Origin: Ferrovum sp. JA12
GTDB taxonomy: Bacteria; Pseudomonadota; Gammaproteobacteria; Burkholderiales; Ferrovaceae
DNA length: 64,000 nucleotides
Assembly (NCBI RefSeq): GCF_001431705.1
Contig: NZ_LJWX01000001.1
Coordinates: forward strand, 558,001 to 622,000
Direction: 5' to 3'
The position numbers were made by a program, and so were the translations under genes. Every line of letters begins with the position of its first letter. The stretch's first letter is position 1. Below, piece after piece: positions 7,974-16,500 of the stretch. The notes beneath the pieces were generated by a model. The model made no database searches. It was not told where the DNA came from and saw only the letters and a list, made by a program, of their open reading frames with translations.

Positions 7974-8214
7974 CACGGAATCCATATTCCGTGATACTCC
8001 TATGTATTCCGTGTTCTTCTCCTTTTATAACAATGTCTTCCTGACTTTATAAATACAATTCCTACATTGCAAACAGAGGCACGACAGTCAATGTTTACAA
8101 AAATCTACGATTTTTGAAACTTTGACCTGTGCTAAGGGGATATTCCCCTTAACCCCTTACGCTCCACACCACCTTTAGGGTGTGTTTCGCTAGGTACCAT
8201 CCTTGTGCGGATGG
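7974..8214. other. Candidate origin of transfer (oriT) with nested inverted repeats
   Basis: The 288-base gap before mobC is rich in repeats. CACGGAA/TTCCGTG is an inverted pair at 7974-7993, with a second ATTCCGTG 20 bases on at 8006-8013. TAAGGGGA/TCCCCTTA at 8133-8151 is an 8-bp stem, CACACC/GGTGTG lies around 8164-8183, and CCATCC/GGATGG is at 8197-8214. This density, immediately upstream of the mobC and relaxase genes, is what oriT regions look like. The nick site cannot be assigned from sequence alone. Confidence 0.5.
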
Positions 8215-8248
8215 ACGTGGGCAAGCCTACTAAAAGGAGAAAATTATC

Positions 8249-8608
8249 ATGGCAAGGCCAGAAAAGTTGGATGCAGAGAAGTTCACAAAATCAGTTGCCT
8301 TTCGGATGACTGAAGGCACGTTCAAGATGTACGAAAGAAAATTTATGGCTGCCGGTTTAAAGCAGTCTGAATTTTTCCGACTCCATGTTGTTAACAATAC
8401 AACTCTAGTTGTCGCTAAATCACCTACTGCCTCGCGAGCTGTTTTGCTTCTGTCCAAAGCATCCAATAATTTAAATCAGCTTGCACACCGAGCAAATGCT
8501 GCGAATCTTTCAAGAACAATTTCCGATGATACGTTCAAGGTAATCTCAACCCAATTACAACTTCTCAATGACTTCATGTTGTCTCAGGTGCAAGAGGCCA
8601 GTCAATGA
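8249..8608 (+). CDS. mobC: MobC-like relaxosome accessory protein
   Basis: The protein has 119 residues. The N-terminus KSVAFRMTEGTFKMYERK has the strand-helix pattern of a ribbon-helix-helix DNA-binding domain. The C-terminal part contains LLLSKASNNLNQLAHRANAA, close to the NLNQLARxxN segment conserved in MobC proteins. MobC binds oriT and helps the relaxase open the nick region. A strong AAAAGGAGA ribosome site precedes the start. Its stop overlaps the relaxase start as ATGA, so the two are coupled, and the repeat-rich oriT candidate lies just upstream. Confidence 0.8.
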   Translation: MARPEKLDAEKFTKSVAFRMTEGTFKMYERKFMAAGLKQSEFFRLHVVNNTTLVVAKSPTASRAVLLLSKASNNLNQLAHRANAANLSRTISDDTFKVISTQLQLLNDFMLSQVQEASQ

Positions 8609-11451
8609 TTGTTGAAGTTGGCGGAGCTGATGGCGGGTTCAAAGAGTATTTGGAAACTGGCCGCAAGAAAGGGCGTGAGCTTCATCGCGACCAGCTCGAT
8701 CAACGGATTCCATTGTTCGGGGACTTAGACGTGTTTGAAATTTCCACTTCGGCACATGAAGGTAAGGGTCATCGCTATGATCACGTTACCTTGTCTTTTT
8801 CAGAAAATCACGTCACAGATGAAATGCTCCAACGTGCCGTTGATGAGTTCCGTAACCATACGTTTGCAGCATGGCCAGAATCAGAGCGACACAGAATCGC
8901 GTTCTATGCAGAAGCTCATCGTCCAAAGATGCTTAGTTACACCAACTCACTTACAGGTGAAAATGTAGAACGCCTGACGCATATTCATATCGGCATTGGC
9001 AAGCGTGATTTACTCACAGGTAAATCTATTGAGCCACTTGGATTCCTCGGGCAAGCCTCAGACAACCTTAAATACATTGATGCATTCCAAGAATCATTTA
9101 ATGCGAGGCATGGCTTTGCTAGTCCTAAAGATAATCCAAAAATCACGCCAGAGAATGCTGTCGATATTTTAGCGCGCTACACCGGCGCAAAGCCCAATGC
9201 ACTCGGAACTTTTAACGAAAAAAAAGCCAGTCTTGAAATTACTCTGCAGAAGGAAATACTAGCGAAAAATATTACCACTTGGGATGACTTTGGCAAGTTG
9301 CTTGAAGTTCATGGGGTCGTTTCCAAGATGCATGAAGGCCAGTTCAATGAGAGTTTCAGGATAAAGCCACACGGATCAGATCGAGCTATGCGATTAAAAG
9401 GTGTGTTTTTTCAGCGTCAATTCATCGAGCGTTCAACCGATGAAAAACTTGCTGTTATTTCCGACAAAGCAAAAATTGCATACTTTGAACAAATGCAGCC
9501 CAGAAAAGAACCTAAATATGTTGCGTCAATTTTGGAGGAGTGGCACCAAACCAAGGCGCGCGAAATTCGCTATATCCATCAAAGCAGCAAATTCTACAAA
9601 GAAGTATACAAACCTGCTGATGCCGAAACGCGTCAGCAACTTTTAGACGAAATCGAAAGGAAACATCATGGCCTCACCAGTTCTGTCTCAAATCATGGAC
9701 GAAAAGAAAATACCCCCACCAGAAATCGCCTGCCAGGATTGCAGCCACGCGACATGGATGGAATTCAAAGCCGGAGTGAAATGTTACTGCGCGATAACGA
9801 TGGCGTGGATGTACGAACCGAGCCATCACGAGAGCAAGATCGTTTGGGCTTGCGACAAGCAGATGAGCGTGGAGGAGGCGATGGAGCCAATGCCAGCGGT
9901 GCCACCGATTCGACAAGCAGAGAGTCAGACGGCAGTAGTGACAGAGGAGATCATACAAACTCAGGAAGCACCAGTAAGCCTGTTCGAGGATATGGACATC
10001 AAATCTCCAGCAGAGCCAGCCGGACCGAACAGCTTCATGAACTTCAACCATCCAGCATAATCGGGCGTGTTACTGCCGAACAGCGCGAGCGCTACGAGTT
10101 GGCGGCAGATAAAGAGCGATATGCAGAGATTCGCAAGAATCTGGATTGCGCACAGCTACTAAGTCTACTTTCACACAGTCATGGCCTCAACCTTGAGAAG
10201 TACCAAGTAGCGACCGCAACAGATGGCAGTCCACGTATCCAAGCTGGAAGCCGTGCTCTCACACCAAGTGATTTTTTGATGAAGGAATTGGGCTTGCCAT
10301 GGAAAGAGGCTGCGCCGATTTTGCGCCAAGTTTATGAACATCAAATTAATAGTCAGGTAACAAAGCCACGTAACGTAAAGGCAGCACCATCGATTCTTTG
10401 GATGGACTTCAAAGCCATGCGCAAAGTAACTGACGCAGAGCTATCTCAGCGTCTTAAGGTGTTTGATGGTGTAGCTAAAGCACACCGCACGGCCCTTGCT
10501 GAAAAGCTTAAAGCAGAGCAGGCGGCCACCCTTGCCGGACTTTCAGGCACGGCTAGAAAAGCTGCACATTCACTAGGAAAACTCAAAGCTGCTACTGCAA
10601 AAGCAGAACTTAATGTCGCACTTAGTGAAGAGCGCCAGATCTTACGTGATTCTATCCAACCAAATCAGGCGAATGCCTGGCGCCTTTTCTTGCAGGACCG
10701 CGCTCAAGATGGCAACGAAGAGGCGCTTGTGGCCTTTCGAGAGCTAGACGATACCGCGCGCGCCGTACAGCTTACTACACCATCAATTGGCACCATTATT
10801 CTAGTGGATGATGAGGATGAGCAAAAGCGCAGGCGTCTTGCTAGAAGAGATTATGCGGCAAAGGTGTTATCAAACCTTGTGCAGACTGTAGATAAAAACA
10901 GCGACATTACCTACCGACTGCGTGGTCATGCGGTCCTTAGAGATGAAGGTAGACACCTTGCAGTTTTGGATGAAAACAGTGATGAAGCCATTGTTGCAGG
11001 CTTGTTGCTGGCACGTGAAAAGTTTGGTAGCAATTTAACACTTACTGGTTCTGCTGCCTTCCAGAAGCGCGTGATTGAGGTTGCCGTAGCCCAAGGCATT
11101 GCCATCAAGTTTGTAGATCCTCAGCTAGAAGCAATGCGCGTGCAGCTCACAAGTGAAAAACGTCAGTTATCTCGCACACCACCAACCATAGAGAAGCGAG
11201 TGCAAGAATCTGATCCATATCTCGGTATGACCAACACTGAGAGAATTTTGGCTGAGCGTAAAGTTGCGAAAACACAAGCGAGGGCGGCAGACGAGCTAGC
11301 ACGTCAAGCGCGGATCAAAGAGTCTGCACTTGAGACCGTCCTACCACAGGTAGAGGTTGTAGAGATGCGCGTTGCCGAAGATGTTGTCGTTAAGTTGCCA
11401 CCAGAGCCCACAAAGGTTAATAAACACAAGGGTGTAGACAAGGGACGTTGA
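8605..11451 (+). CDS. Conjugative relaxase (HUH type) with C-terminal LPD7-like domain
   Basis: The protein has 948 residues. The N-terminal nuclease domain spans about 1-270. Y15 in GGFKEYLETG is the likely nucleophile, H126-I-H128 in LTHIHIGIG is the HUH metal motif, and histidines in GHRYDH and EAHRPK may complete the site. A long Arg/Ser/Asp/Gly-rich, probably disordered linker (about 355-485) overlaps a second gene in another frame. The C-terminal part contains the pattern LRDEGRHLAVLDEN ... GLLLAREKFG (about 778-810), which matches the LPD7 domain found on relaxases. The MOB family is not assigned with confidence. It nicks oriT and pilots the strand. Confidence 0.82.
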   Translation: MIVEVGGADGGFKEYLETGRKKGRELHRDQLDQRIPLFGDLDVFEISTSAHEGKGHRYDHVTLSFSENHVTDEMLQRAVDEFRNHTFAAWPESERHRIAFYAEAHRPKMLSYTNSLTGENVERLTHIHIGIGKRDLLTGKSIEPLGFLGQASDNLKYIDAFQESFNARHGFASPKDNPKITPENAVDILARYTGAKPNALGTFNEKKASLEITLQKEILAKNITTWDDFGKLLEVHGVVSKMHEGQFNESFRIKPHGSDRAMRLKGVFFQRQFIERSTDEKLAVISDKAKIAYFEQMQPRKEPKYVASILEEWHQTKAREIRYIHQSSKFYKEVYKPADAETRQQLLDEIERKHHGLTSSVSNHGRKENTPTRNRLPGLQPRDMDGIQSRSEMLLRDNDGVDVRTEPSREQDRLGLRQADERGGGDGANASGATDSTSRESDGSSDRGDHTNSGSTSKPVRGYGHQISSRASRTEQLHELQPSSIIGRVTAEQRERYELAADKERYAEIRKNLDCAQLLSLLSHSHGLNLEKYQVATATDGSPRIQAGSRALTPSDFLMKELGLPWKEAAPILRQVYEHQINSQVTKPRNVKAAPSILWMDFKAMRKVTDAELSQRLKVFDGVAKAHRTALAEKLKAEQAATLAGLSGTARKAAHSLGKLKAATAKAELNVALSEERQILRDSIQPNQANAWRLFLQDRAQDGNEEALVAFRELDDTARAVQLTTPSIGTIILVDDEDEQKRRRLARRDYAAKVLSNLVQTVDKNSDITYRLRGHAVLRDEGRHLAVLDENSDEAIVAGLLLAREKFGSNLTLTGSAAFQKRVIEVAVAQGIAIKFVDPQLEAMRVQLTSEKRQLSRTPPTIEKRVQESDPYLGMTNTERILAERKVAKTQARAADELARQARIKESALETVLPQVEVVEMRVAEDVVVKLPPEPTKVNKHKGVDKGR
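9668..10060 (+). CDS. Nested out-of-frame gene inside the relaxase gene, cysteine-rich, 130 aa
   Basis: This frame lies wholly within the relaxase gene, shifted by one frame. Its ATG has AAAGGA six bases upstream. The product has a compact N-terminal domain with cysteines and histidines spaced like a metal site (ACQDCSH, KCYCAI, HHES, WACDK; residues about 21-65) and an acidic, proline-rich tail. The relaxase frame here is a low-complexity linker, as expected where a second gene overprints a permissive segment. RP4 traH inside traI is a precedent for this arrangement, though no sequence similarity is claimed. The reading frame could still be chance, but the ribosome site and motif argue against it. 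Confidence 0.6.
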   Translation: MASPVLSQIMDEKKIPPPEIACQDCSHATWMEFKAGVKCYCAITMAWMYEPSHHESKIVWACDKQMSVEEAMEPMPAVPPIRQAESQTAVVTEEIIQTQEAPVSLFEDMDIKSPAEPAGPNSFMNFNHPA

Positions 11452-11491
11452 TTCCACTCTCATTACATGAAGCAAAGCAAAGGAGTTGGCA

Positions 11492-11647
11492 ATGAAGAAA
11501 AATGAATACCAAAAAGAGCGAAGTACGCGTGACCTTGTTCTATGTATTCCACCACTTTTAGGCATTTATCGCCTAACAAGTGAGGGGTTAAAACAAGTTC
11601 GCATGTTACATGGAGTTGAGTATGCGCCCCAAGGGAAGAGAAAATGA
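11492..11647 (+). CDS. Small hypothetical protein, 51 aa
   Basis: The short gene starts at an ATG 7 bases after the AAGGAG sequence at 11480-11484, 40 bases after the relaxase stop. It encodes 51 residues with a basic N-terminus (MKKNEYQKERSTRD), a middle LCIPPLLGIYRLT segment and a basic end. Its stop overlaps the start of the metallophosphoesterase gene as ATGA, so it belongs to the operon. No family is recognised. Confidence 0.6.
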   Translation: MKKNEYQKERSTRDLVLCIPPLLGIYRLTSEGLKQVRMLHGVEYAPQGKRK

Positions 11648-12411
11648 TTTTAATGTTTGGTGATGTACACAGTGACTTTCGCCATGTGCTCCCAGTGGTG
11701 CAAGCAGAGAAGCCTGCAGCTATTATTTTCTTAGGCGACATCCAAGCGCAGCGTCCACTTGAACAAGAACTTGCAGAGGTTATAGAACTTACCGAGGTCT
11801 ATTTCATTCCTGGCAACCATGATACAGATAGCAAAGCTGATTATGACAACCTGTTTGGATCCGCATTGGCTGACAGGAACCTGCATGGCCGCGTAGTTGA
11901 AATTGATGGACTACGTGTAGCAGGGCTAGGCGGTATTTTCCGTGAGTCAGTTTGGTATCCACAAGCAAGCGCCGAAATTGAGCCTATTTATCCAGATTAC
12001 GAAACCTATACCAGAAAGATGTTGGATGCTGAGCGCTGGAAACTTTACCGTCAAATGAGCAAGGAAGGCAATCAACCAGACAGATTGCCTGCACCACCCT
12101 TGGTGGGCAAAGCACTGCTGCACAAGAGTACTATTTTCTGGAATGACTGGATACAGTTGTACGGCCAACAAGCTGATATTTTAGTTACGCACGAAGCCCC
12201 TACTTGTCACCCTCACGGATTCCGAGGTATTGATGTATTGGCACAGAGCATGAAAGTTAAATTCACTTTTCATGGTCACCACCATGATCGATTTAATTAT
12301 TCAGCTTATGAGGAAGCATTAGGCTTTAGCGCACATGGTGTGGGCTTGCGAAGCGTGACAGATATGTATGGCGGTATGATCTTAATTGGTAACTTGGATG
12401 AGAAAAAATGA
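11644..12411 (+). CDS. Calcineurin-like metallophosphoesterase
   Basis: The protein has 255 residues with all the metal-binding motifs of the family in order. GDVHSD (D7, H9) comes first, then FLGDI (about 29-33), PGNHD (about 57-61), a lone histidine in VTHEAP (about 183), and GHHHD (about 216-220). The enzymes hydrolyse phosphodiesters or phosphomonoesters, but the substrate cannot be told from sequence. It is translationally coupled to both neighbours (ATGA overlaps) in the relaxase operon. This suggests a job in transfer or establishment, such as DNA end or nucleotide processing, which is inference. Confidence 0.82.
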   Translation: MILMFGDVHSDFRHVLPVVQAEKPAAIIFLGDIQAQRPLEQELAEVIELTEVYFIPGNHDTDSKADYDNLFGSALADRNLHGRVVEIDGLRVAGLGGIFRESVWYPQASAEIEPIYPDYETYTRKMLDAERWKLYRQMSKEGNQPDRLPAPPLVGKALLHKSTIFWNDWIQLYGQQADILVTHEAPTCHPHGFRGIDVLAQSMKVKFTFHGHHHDRFNYSAYEEALGFSAHGVGLRSVTDMYGGMILIGNLDEKK

Positions 12412-12860
12412 ACAATGAAAATAATGGAAATAAAGACCCGATGCAAGAAGTATTGGCAGCAATTGGCGCATGGACGATGCACAATTGCCAGGGCAATGCC
12501 GAAATGGCTGATGAAATTTTTAATTGCCTTATCCCGAAATTTCAAGACCGTTTCCCGCACCACAAGCTGCTTACTCACTTACGCCGAGAAGCCAGAGACC
12601 CTTTGTTAGTGTATCCAGATTCTCCATTACTCAGAGTTTATCAAGTGGCTAATCAATTGTCTGTTAAGCTTCCTTCTGGAGAAGTTCTGTTCAATGAAGA
12701 TCCAAGATTGTTGGCCGATATGTTGAGTGAGCGTGGGTTTGGTCCAGACGATATTGCCTTCGCCGATAGGCAAGAAGGCGATAGAGCCCCTGGTGATGGG
12801 GAAGCTATTGCTTTGAAATTCCGTATGCGAGAAACATTTATGAAGGGTTCTCATGAGTAA
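12408..12860 (+). CDS. Hypothetical protein at end of mobilization operon, 150 aa
   Basis: The 150-residue soluble protein has helical segments in its N-terminal half (MQEVLAAIGAWTMHN). The C-terminal half, LSVKLPSGEVLFNEDPRL and onward, may be beta-rich. Its ATG overlaps the stop of the phosphoesterase gene, so it is part of the same operon. No motif or family is recognised. The operon ends here: the following 660 bases hold no well-supported gene, only decayed or very short leftward frames between 13000 and 13437. Confidence 0.6.
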   Translation: MNNENNGNKDPMQEVLAAIGAWTMHNCQGNAEMADEIFNCLIPKFQDRFPHHKLLTHLRREARDPLLVYPDSPLLRVYQVANQLSVKLPSGEVLFNEDPRLLADMLSERGFGPDDIAFADRQEGDRAPGDGEAIALKFRMRETFMKGSHE

Positions 12861-12999
12861 TGGGGGCTAACGAGCCCAGAAAACGCAGGCAAGTTTAAAA
12901 CTCAACAGTCCTGTGGCGAATTTTGAGTGATTTTGCAATATCGGAATGAATAAAAAACATGGATTCTTGTGTGCGGGCACCACTCTGCACCAACGCCCA

Positions 13000-13158
13000 T
13001 TAACGATCTTGCTGCTCACGTTTGGCGGCATCTAACTGCTCATCTTTTAGAAAAGTGCAGGGCGCGTCTTGAATTCCGCGCCGTTTTTCCTCAGCAATTG
13101 CCTGATTCACTTCATCGACTGTAAACGCCGTTTCAACAAATTCGCCATTAATCATCAT
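13000..13158 (-). CDS. Possible small leftward ORF, 52 aa
   Basis: A leftward reading frame starts at an ATG ending at 13158 and encodes a very charged, helical product (VDEVNQAIAEEKRRGIQ; LDAAKREQQD). It lies 16 bases downstream of a broken leftward frame and could be the second gene of an old pair. No ribosome site is obvious and no family is recognised. It may be the remnant of a larger gene. Confidence 0.3.
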   Translation of the reverse strand: MMINGEFVETAFTVDEVNQAIAEEKRRGIQDAPCTFLKDEQLDAAKREQQDR

Positions 13159-13173
13159 AAGTCATAGTTTACG

Positions 13174-13437
13174 CTATGCCATCACAGCGTCAAGCTTCGT
13201 GCAATACGGCGGATATGTAGTTACAGCATTACCCTTATGGTTTACGCCACTTATCTGGATTCCCAGAATTTGTATTTCGAACTCATTAATATTAACAGCC
13301 GCTTTTGGATTTAATTTTTTTGCACGTTCAATTGCTACCGCTTGTGTGCGCTTTCAGAATTTGGTTTTCGGACGGTGCAATCGCCTTCTGGCCGACACTC
13401 TACAAAGAAGATCAGCTTCTGTAACAATCTTAATCAC
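13174..13437 (-). pseudogene. Broken small gene with an in-frame TGA
   Basis: A leftward frame from a GTG ending at 13437 reads 27 codons, meets a TGA at 13354-13356, and then continues in the same frame for 59 further codons to a TAG. Both parts look coding: IKIVTEADLLCRVSARRRL before, and AVAIERAKKLNPKAAVNINE after. The simplest view is a gene inactivated by one nonsense change, lying in the gap between the mobilization operon and the large helicase gene. No family is recognised, and the GTG start is uncertain. Confidence 0.4.
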
Positions 13438-13520
13438 ATAAAAGGCGGTTATTACATTATTTATACTTCAAACAAGTAAATTCATAATACAATTTAGAAA
13501 TAATTTATGTAGGGTGATGT

Positions 13521-16500
13521 ATGGCAATAGAACAAGAAAGACTGCTAGCCTTAATCGATTACGCTCAAAAAAGCGCTGCAATGAACAGCAAGCATGCTAC
13601 GAATGTTGCCTCTCATCTTTTTTGTAGACATGAAAATGGAATTGCAAAATTACCAGGCGTTCACCTTAACATTTCAACCGAAGATAGTGGGGATGAAGTA
13701 TGGTTAATCCTTAACCGACTTCATGAACAAAAACCACCTGATATTCTCAGCCATATACTCCAAGCTTGGATAGATCTCACCAATAACCCTACAAAGGAGC
13801 CTTCCCTTAAGAAATATATCGAAGCCCAGCAGCTCATCGAGTTGGGACTAGAAATGACATTTAAAAATGTTGAATATAAGCCTTTAGATCCTAAGCAACT
13901 TGTATTTCTTGATAGTTATGAACAGAAAAAAGAAGTAGAAACGCAACTGGAAATCTATATTAAAAATCGGTGGACTCCTTGGTCAATTGAAGAAAAAATT
14001 CGCCGCGAATCAATTAGTCTTTATAAGGCTCTCTTTACACTAAAGCAACAATTAGAGGGTTCAATAATTGAGTCACAATTAGAGCTGGTTTGGGGCACTG
14101 GTATAGCAGTTTGGAAGATGGGGGATACTTTAGTTTCATACCCATTAATTACTAGGCTGGTTGAAATTTCATTTAATGAATTGACTATGGATATAGAGGT
14201 CAGGCCAAGAGATGTAGATGCTAGGCTAGAGCTTGAAATATTTTCCGCGGCAGATAATCAGGGAGTTGCAGATTTAGAGCATATCAGCAAAGAGCACTTC
14301 TTAAATGCTAAACAAACTTTCTCTCCCTTTGATCACACAACTTTTGAGTTTTTGCTTACTTCAGCAGTTACATATCTTGATTCGCAGGGCGTTTATTGGC
14401 CAAACGAAACTGCCTCAGATGACAGGATGCTTCCTAAAGCCGAATTAGGCTTGAAGGTTACCGATACTTGGGTATTGTTTGCGAGGCCGCGCAGTACTAG
14501 TGTGTATATTCAAGACTTAGAGAGATTCAAACAACATCTTTCTGAAGGTGCGGTTATATTACCTGAAGCTATTGCATGTGTTGTGACAGAACCATCAAAC
14601 GTAAATGTTGAAATAGAGCTGCCGAGTTTTAGGGGGCTTTCTAATGTGTATGGTTCAGATGGCGGTGGATTGACCCAAACCTCTTCAGTGGCCGACTTGT
14701 TTTTCCCTAAAGCCTATAACGAAGAACAGGTTCGCATTATTCAGTTGCTGGAGCAATCACCTGGCGTGATTGTCCAAGGGCCCCCAGGTACAGGTAAAAC
14801 ACATACCATTTCAAATATCATTTGCCACAATCTGGCATTGGGGAAGCGAGTTTTAGTAACGTCCATGCGAGATCCCGCACTGAGTGTGTTGCGAGAATAT
14901 CTCCCAGAAGATATTCGTCCTTTAGCAATCAGCTTGTTGAGTAGCGAGCAGGAAGGAATGAAACAGTTTGAGTTTGCGGTTAGCAAAATAGCATCAGAAG
15001 TGCAACGTATTGACCGAGTATCCTTAGGACGTGAAATATCTCAACTTGAAACACATATCGATGGACTCCATGGGCGGATATCTAGTCTTGATCGTGCAAT
15101 AACAAAATTGGCTGTGGCAAACCTAAGCAAGTTATTGATTGATGGAGAGGCTATAGATCCGCAAGAAGCGGCTAAAGAACTTGTTACTGAGCAAGGCAGC
15201 TTCGAATGGATCGAAGATGATCTCACTATTGGTGACGAGCATAAGCCTCAATTTAATGAGAATAATATCGCCGCTTTGAGAGAGGCGAGAAGACATTTAG
15301 GTTTAGACCTTGACTATTTAGATAAGAAATTACCTGTAGTATCTTCTTTCCCAGATTCTAGAGATCTCTTGCGTGTACATCAAGATTTAGGGCAGTTGAG
15401 CAAACTTAAATCTGCTATTGAAGATGGGACAGTCCCACCATTGGCGAACTCATCAAAAGAAACGTTTCAATTAGCGTCGTCACTTGCAGAGCAAATTTCT
15501 AATATAAAGCTACTTAAAACACAACTTCATCAATCTGGACATGATTGGTTTAAAACTCTCCGAGTGAAATTAAAAAATGGTCACTCAAAAGACATTTTCC
15601 AGATGTTTGAAACATTATTAGAAGAAATAGATTCGGCAAATCAAGATAGGCGGCGTTTCCTTGAAAAACCTGTTGAAGCACCTCATGACATTGATCAAGA
15701 TCATGAGCTAATTCAAGCCGTTAATAATTTAGCTCTTGGTAAGTCTCCATTTGGAATTACAGGGATTATCGGAAAAGCTGATAAGAAAAAGACTTTACAA
15801 ACGATACGGGTTTTAAGTGCACCACCAAACGGAAATTTAGATTGGGCGCATATACTTGATTATATAAGCCATATTAAATGCCTTAGAACGCTAGTCACAA
15901 GATGGAATGTATTGGCTTCTGAAGTGTATGTTAAAAATCTACCAGCTAATGACCCCTCACATTTTCATTTGGCTGTTGACGCATTAGGCGTGTTTAGGTC
16001 TACAAAAAACCTCATCGCAGTAGAAAGAGTATTAGATGAAAAAGCTAAGGTAATAATACCTTCTTGGACTCATGGGGATGAAACTACTAATAACGAAGAA
16101 AACTTGCAAAGATTTGAGTCTTTCCTGATTCATCATCTCACACGTAATAGATTAGCGGATACATGGGCTCTCAAAGAACGATTTCAAGAAATTACTGCCG
16201 GTTGTAATGGCCGGATTATTGAAGAAATTAATTCATTTTGCACGGAAACACTTGGTAATCCACAAATACCTGATGCTCAAATGCAAGCGGAATGGACAGC
16301 TTTAATGGAAGAGTTAAGGCGTTTGCATGGGCTATCTTCACATCTTAAAGTCGTGTCTGAAAATTGTATTTTCATTCGCGAGTCTGGCGCACCTGATTGG
16401 GCTTCAAAACTTGAATCTATTCCCGTGACTCAGACAGTAGATGATTTTCTGCCTGGCTCTTGGGCACAGGCTTGGCGCCTAAGACGTTTATCCAATTATC

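Noticed and set aside
9674-10051. Leftward frame of 125 codons opposite the relaxase linker
   Set aside because: It mirrors the rightward nested gene, has no ribosome site and shows no domain-like pattern; it is a shadow of two overlapping coding frames.
13354-13356. TGA as selenocysteine or reassigned codon
   Set aside because: No SECIS-like structure or selenoprotein family is seen, and all other genes end normally at TGA; a nonsense mutation is simpler.
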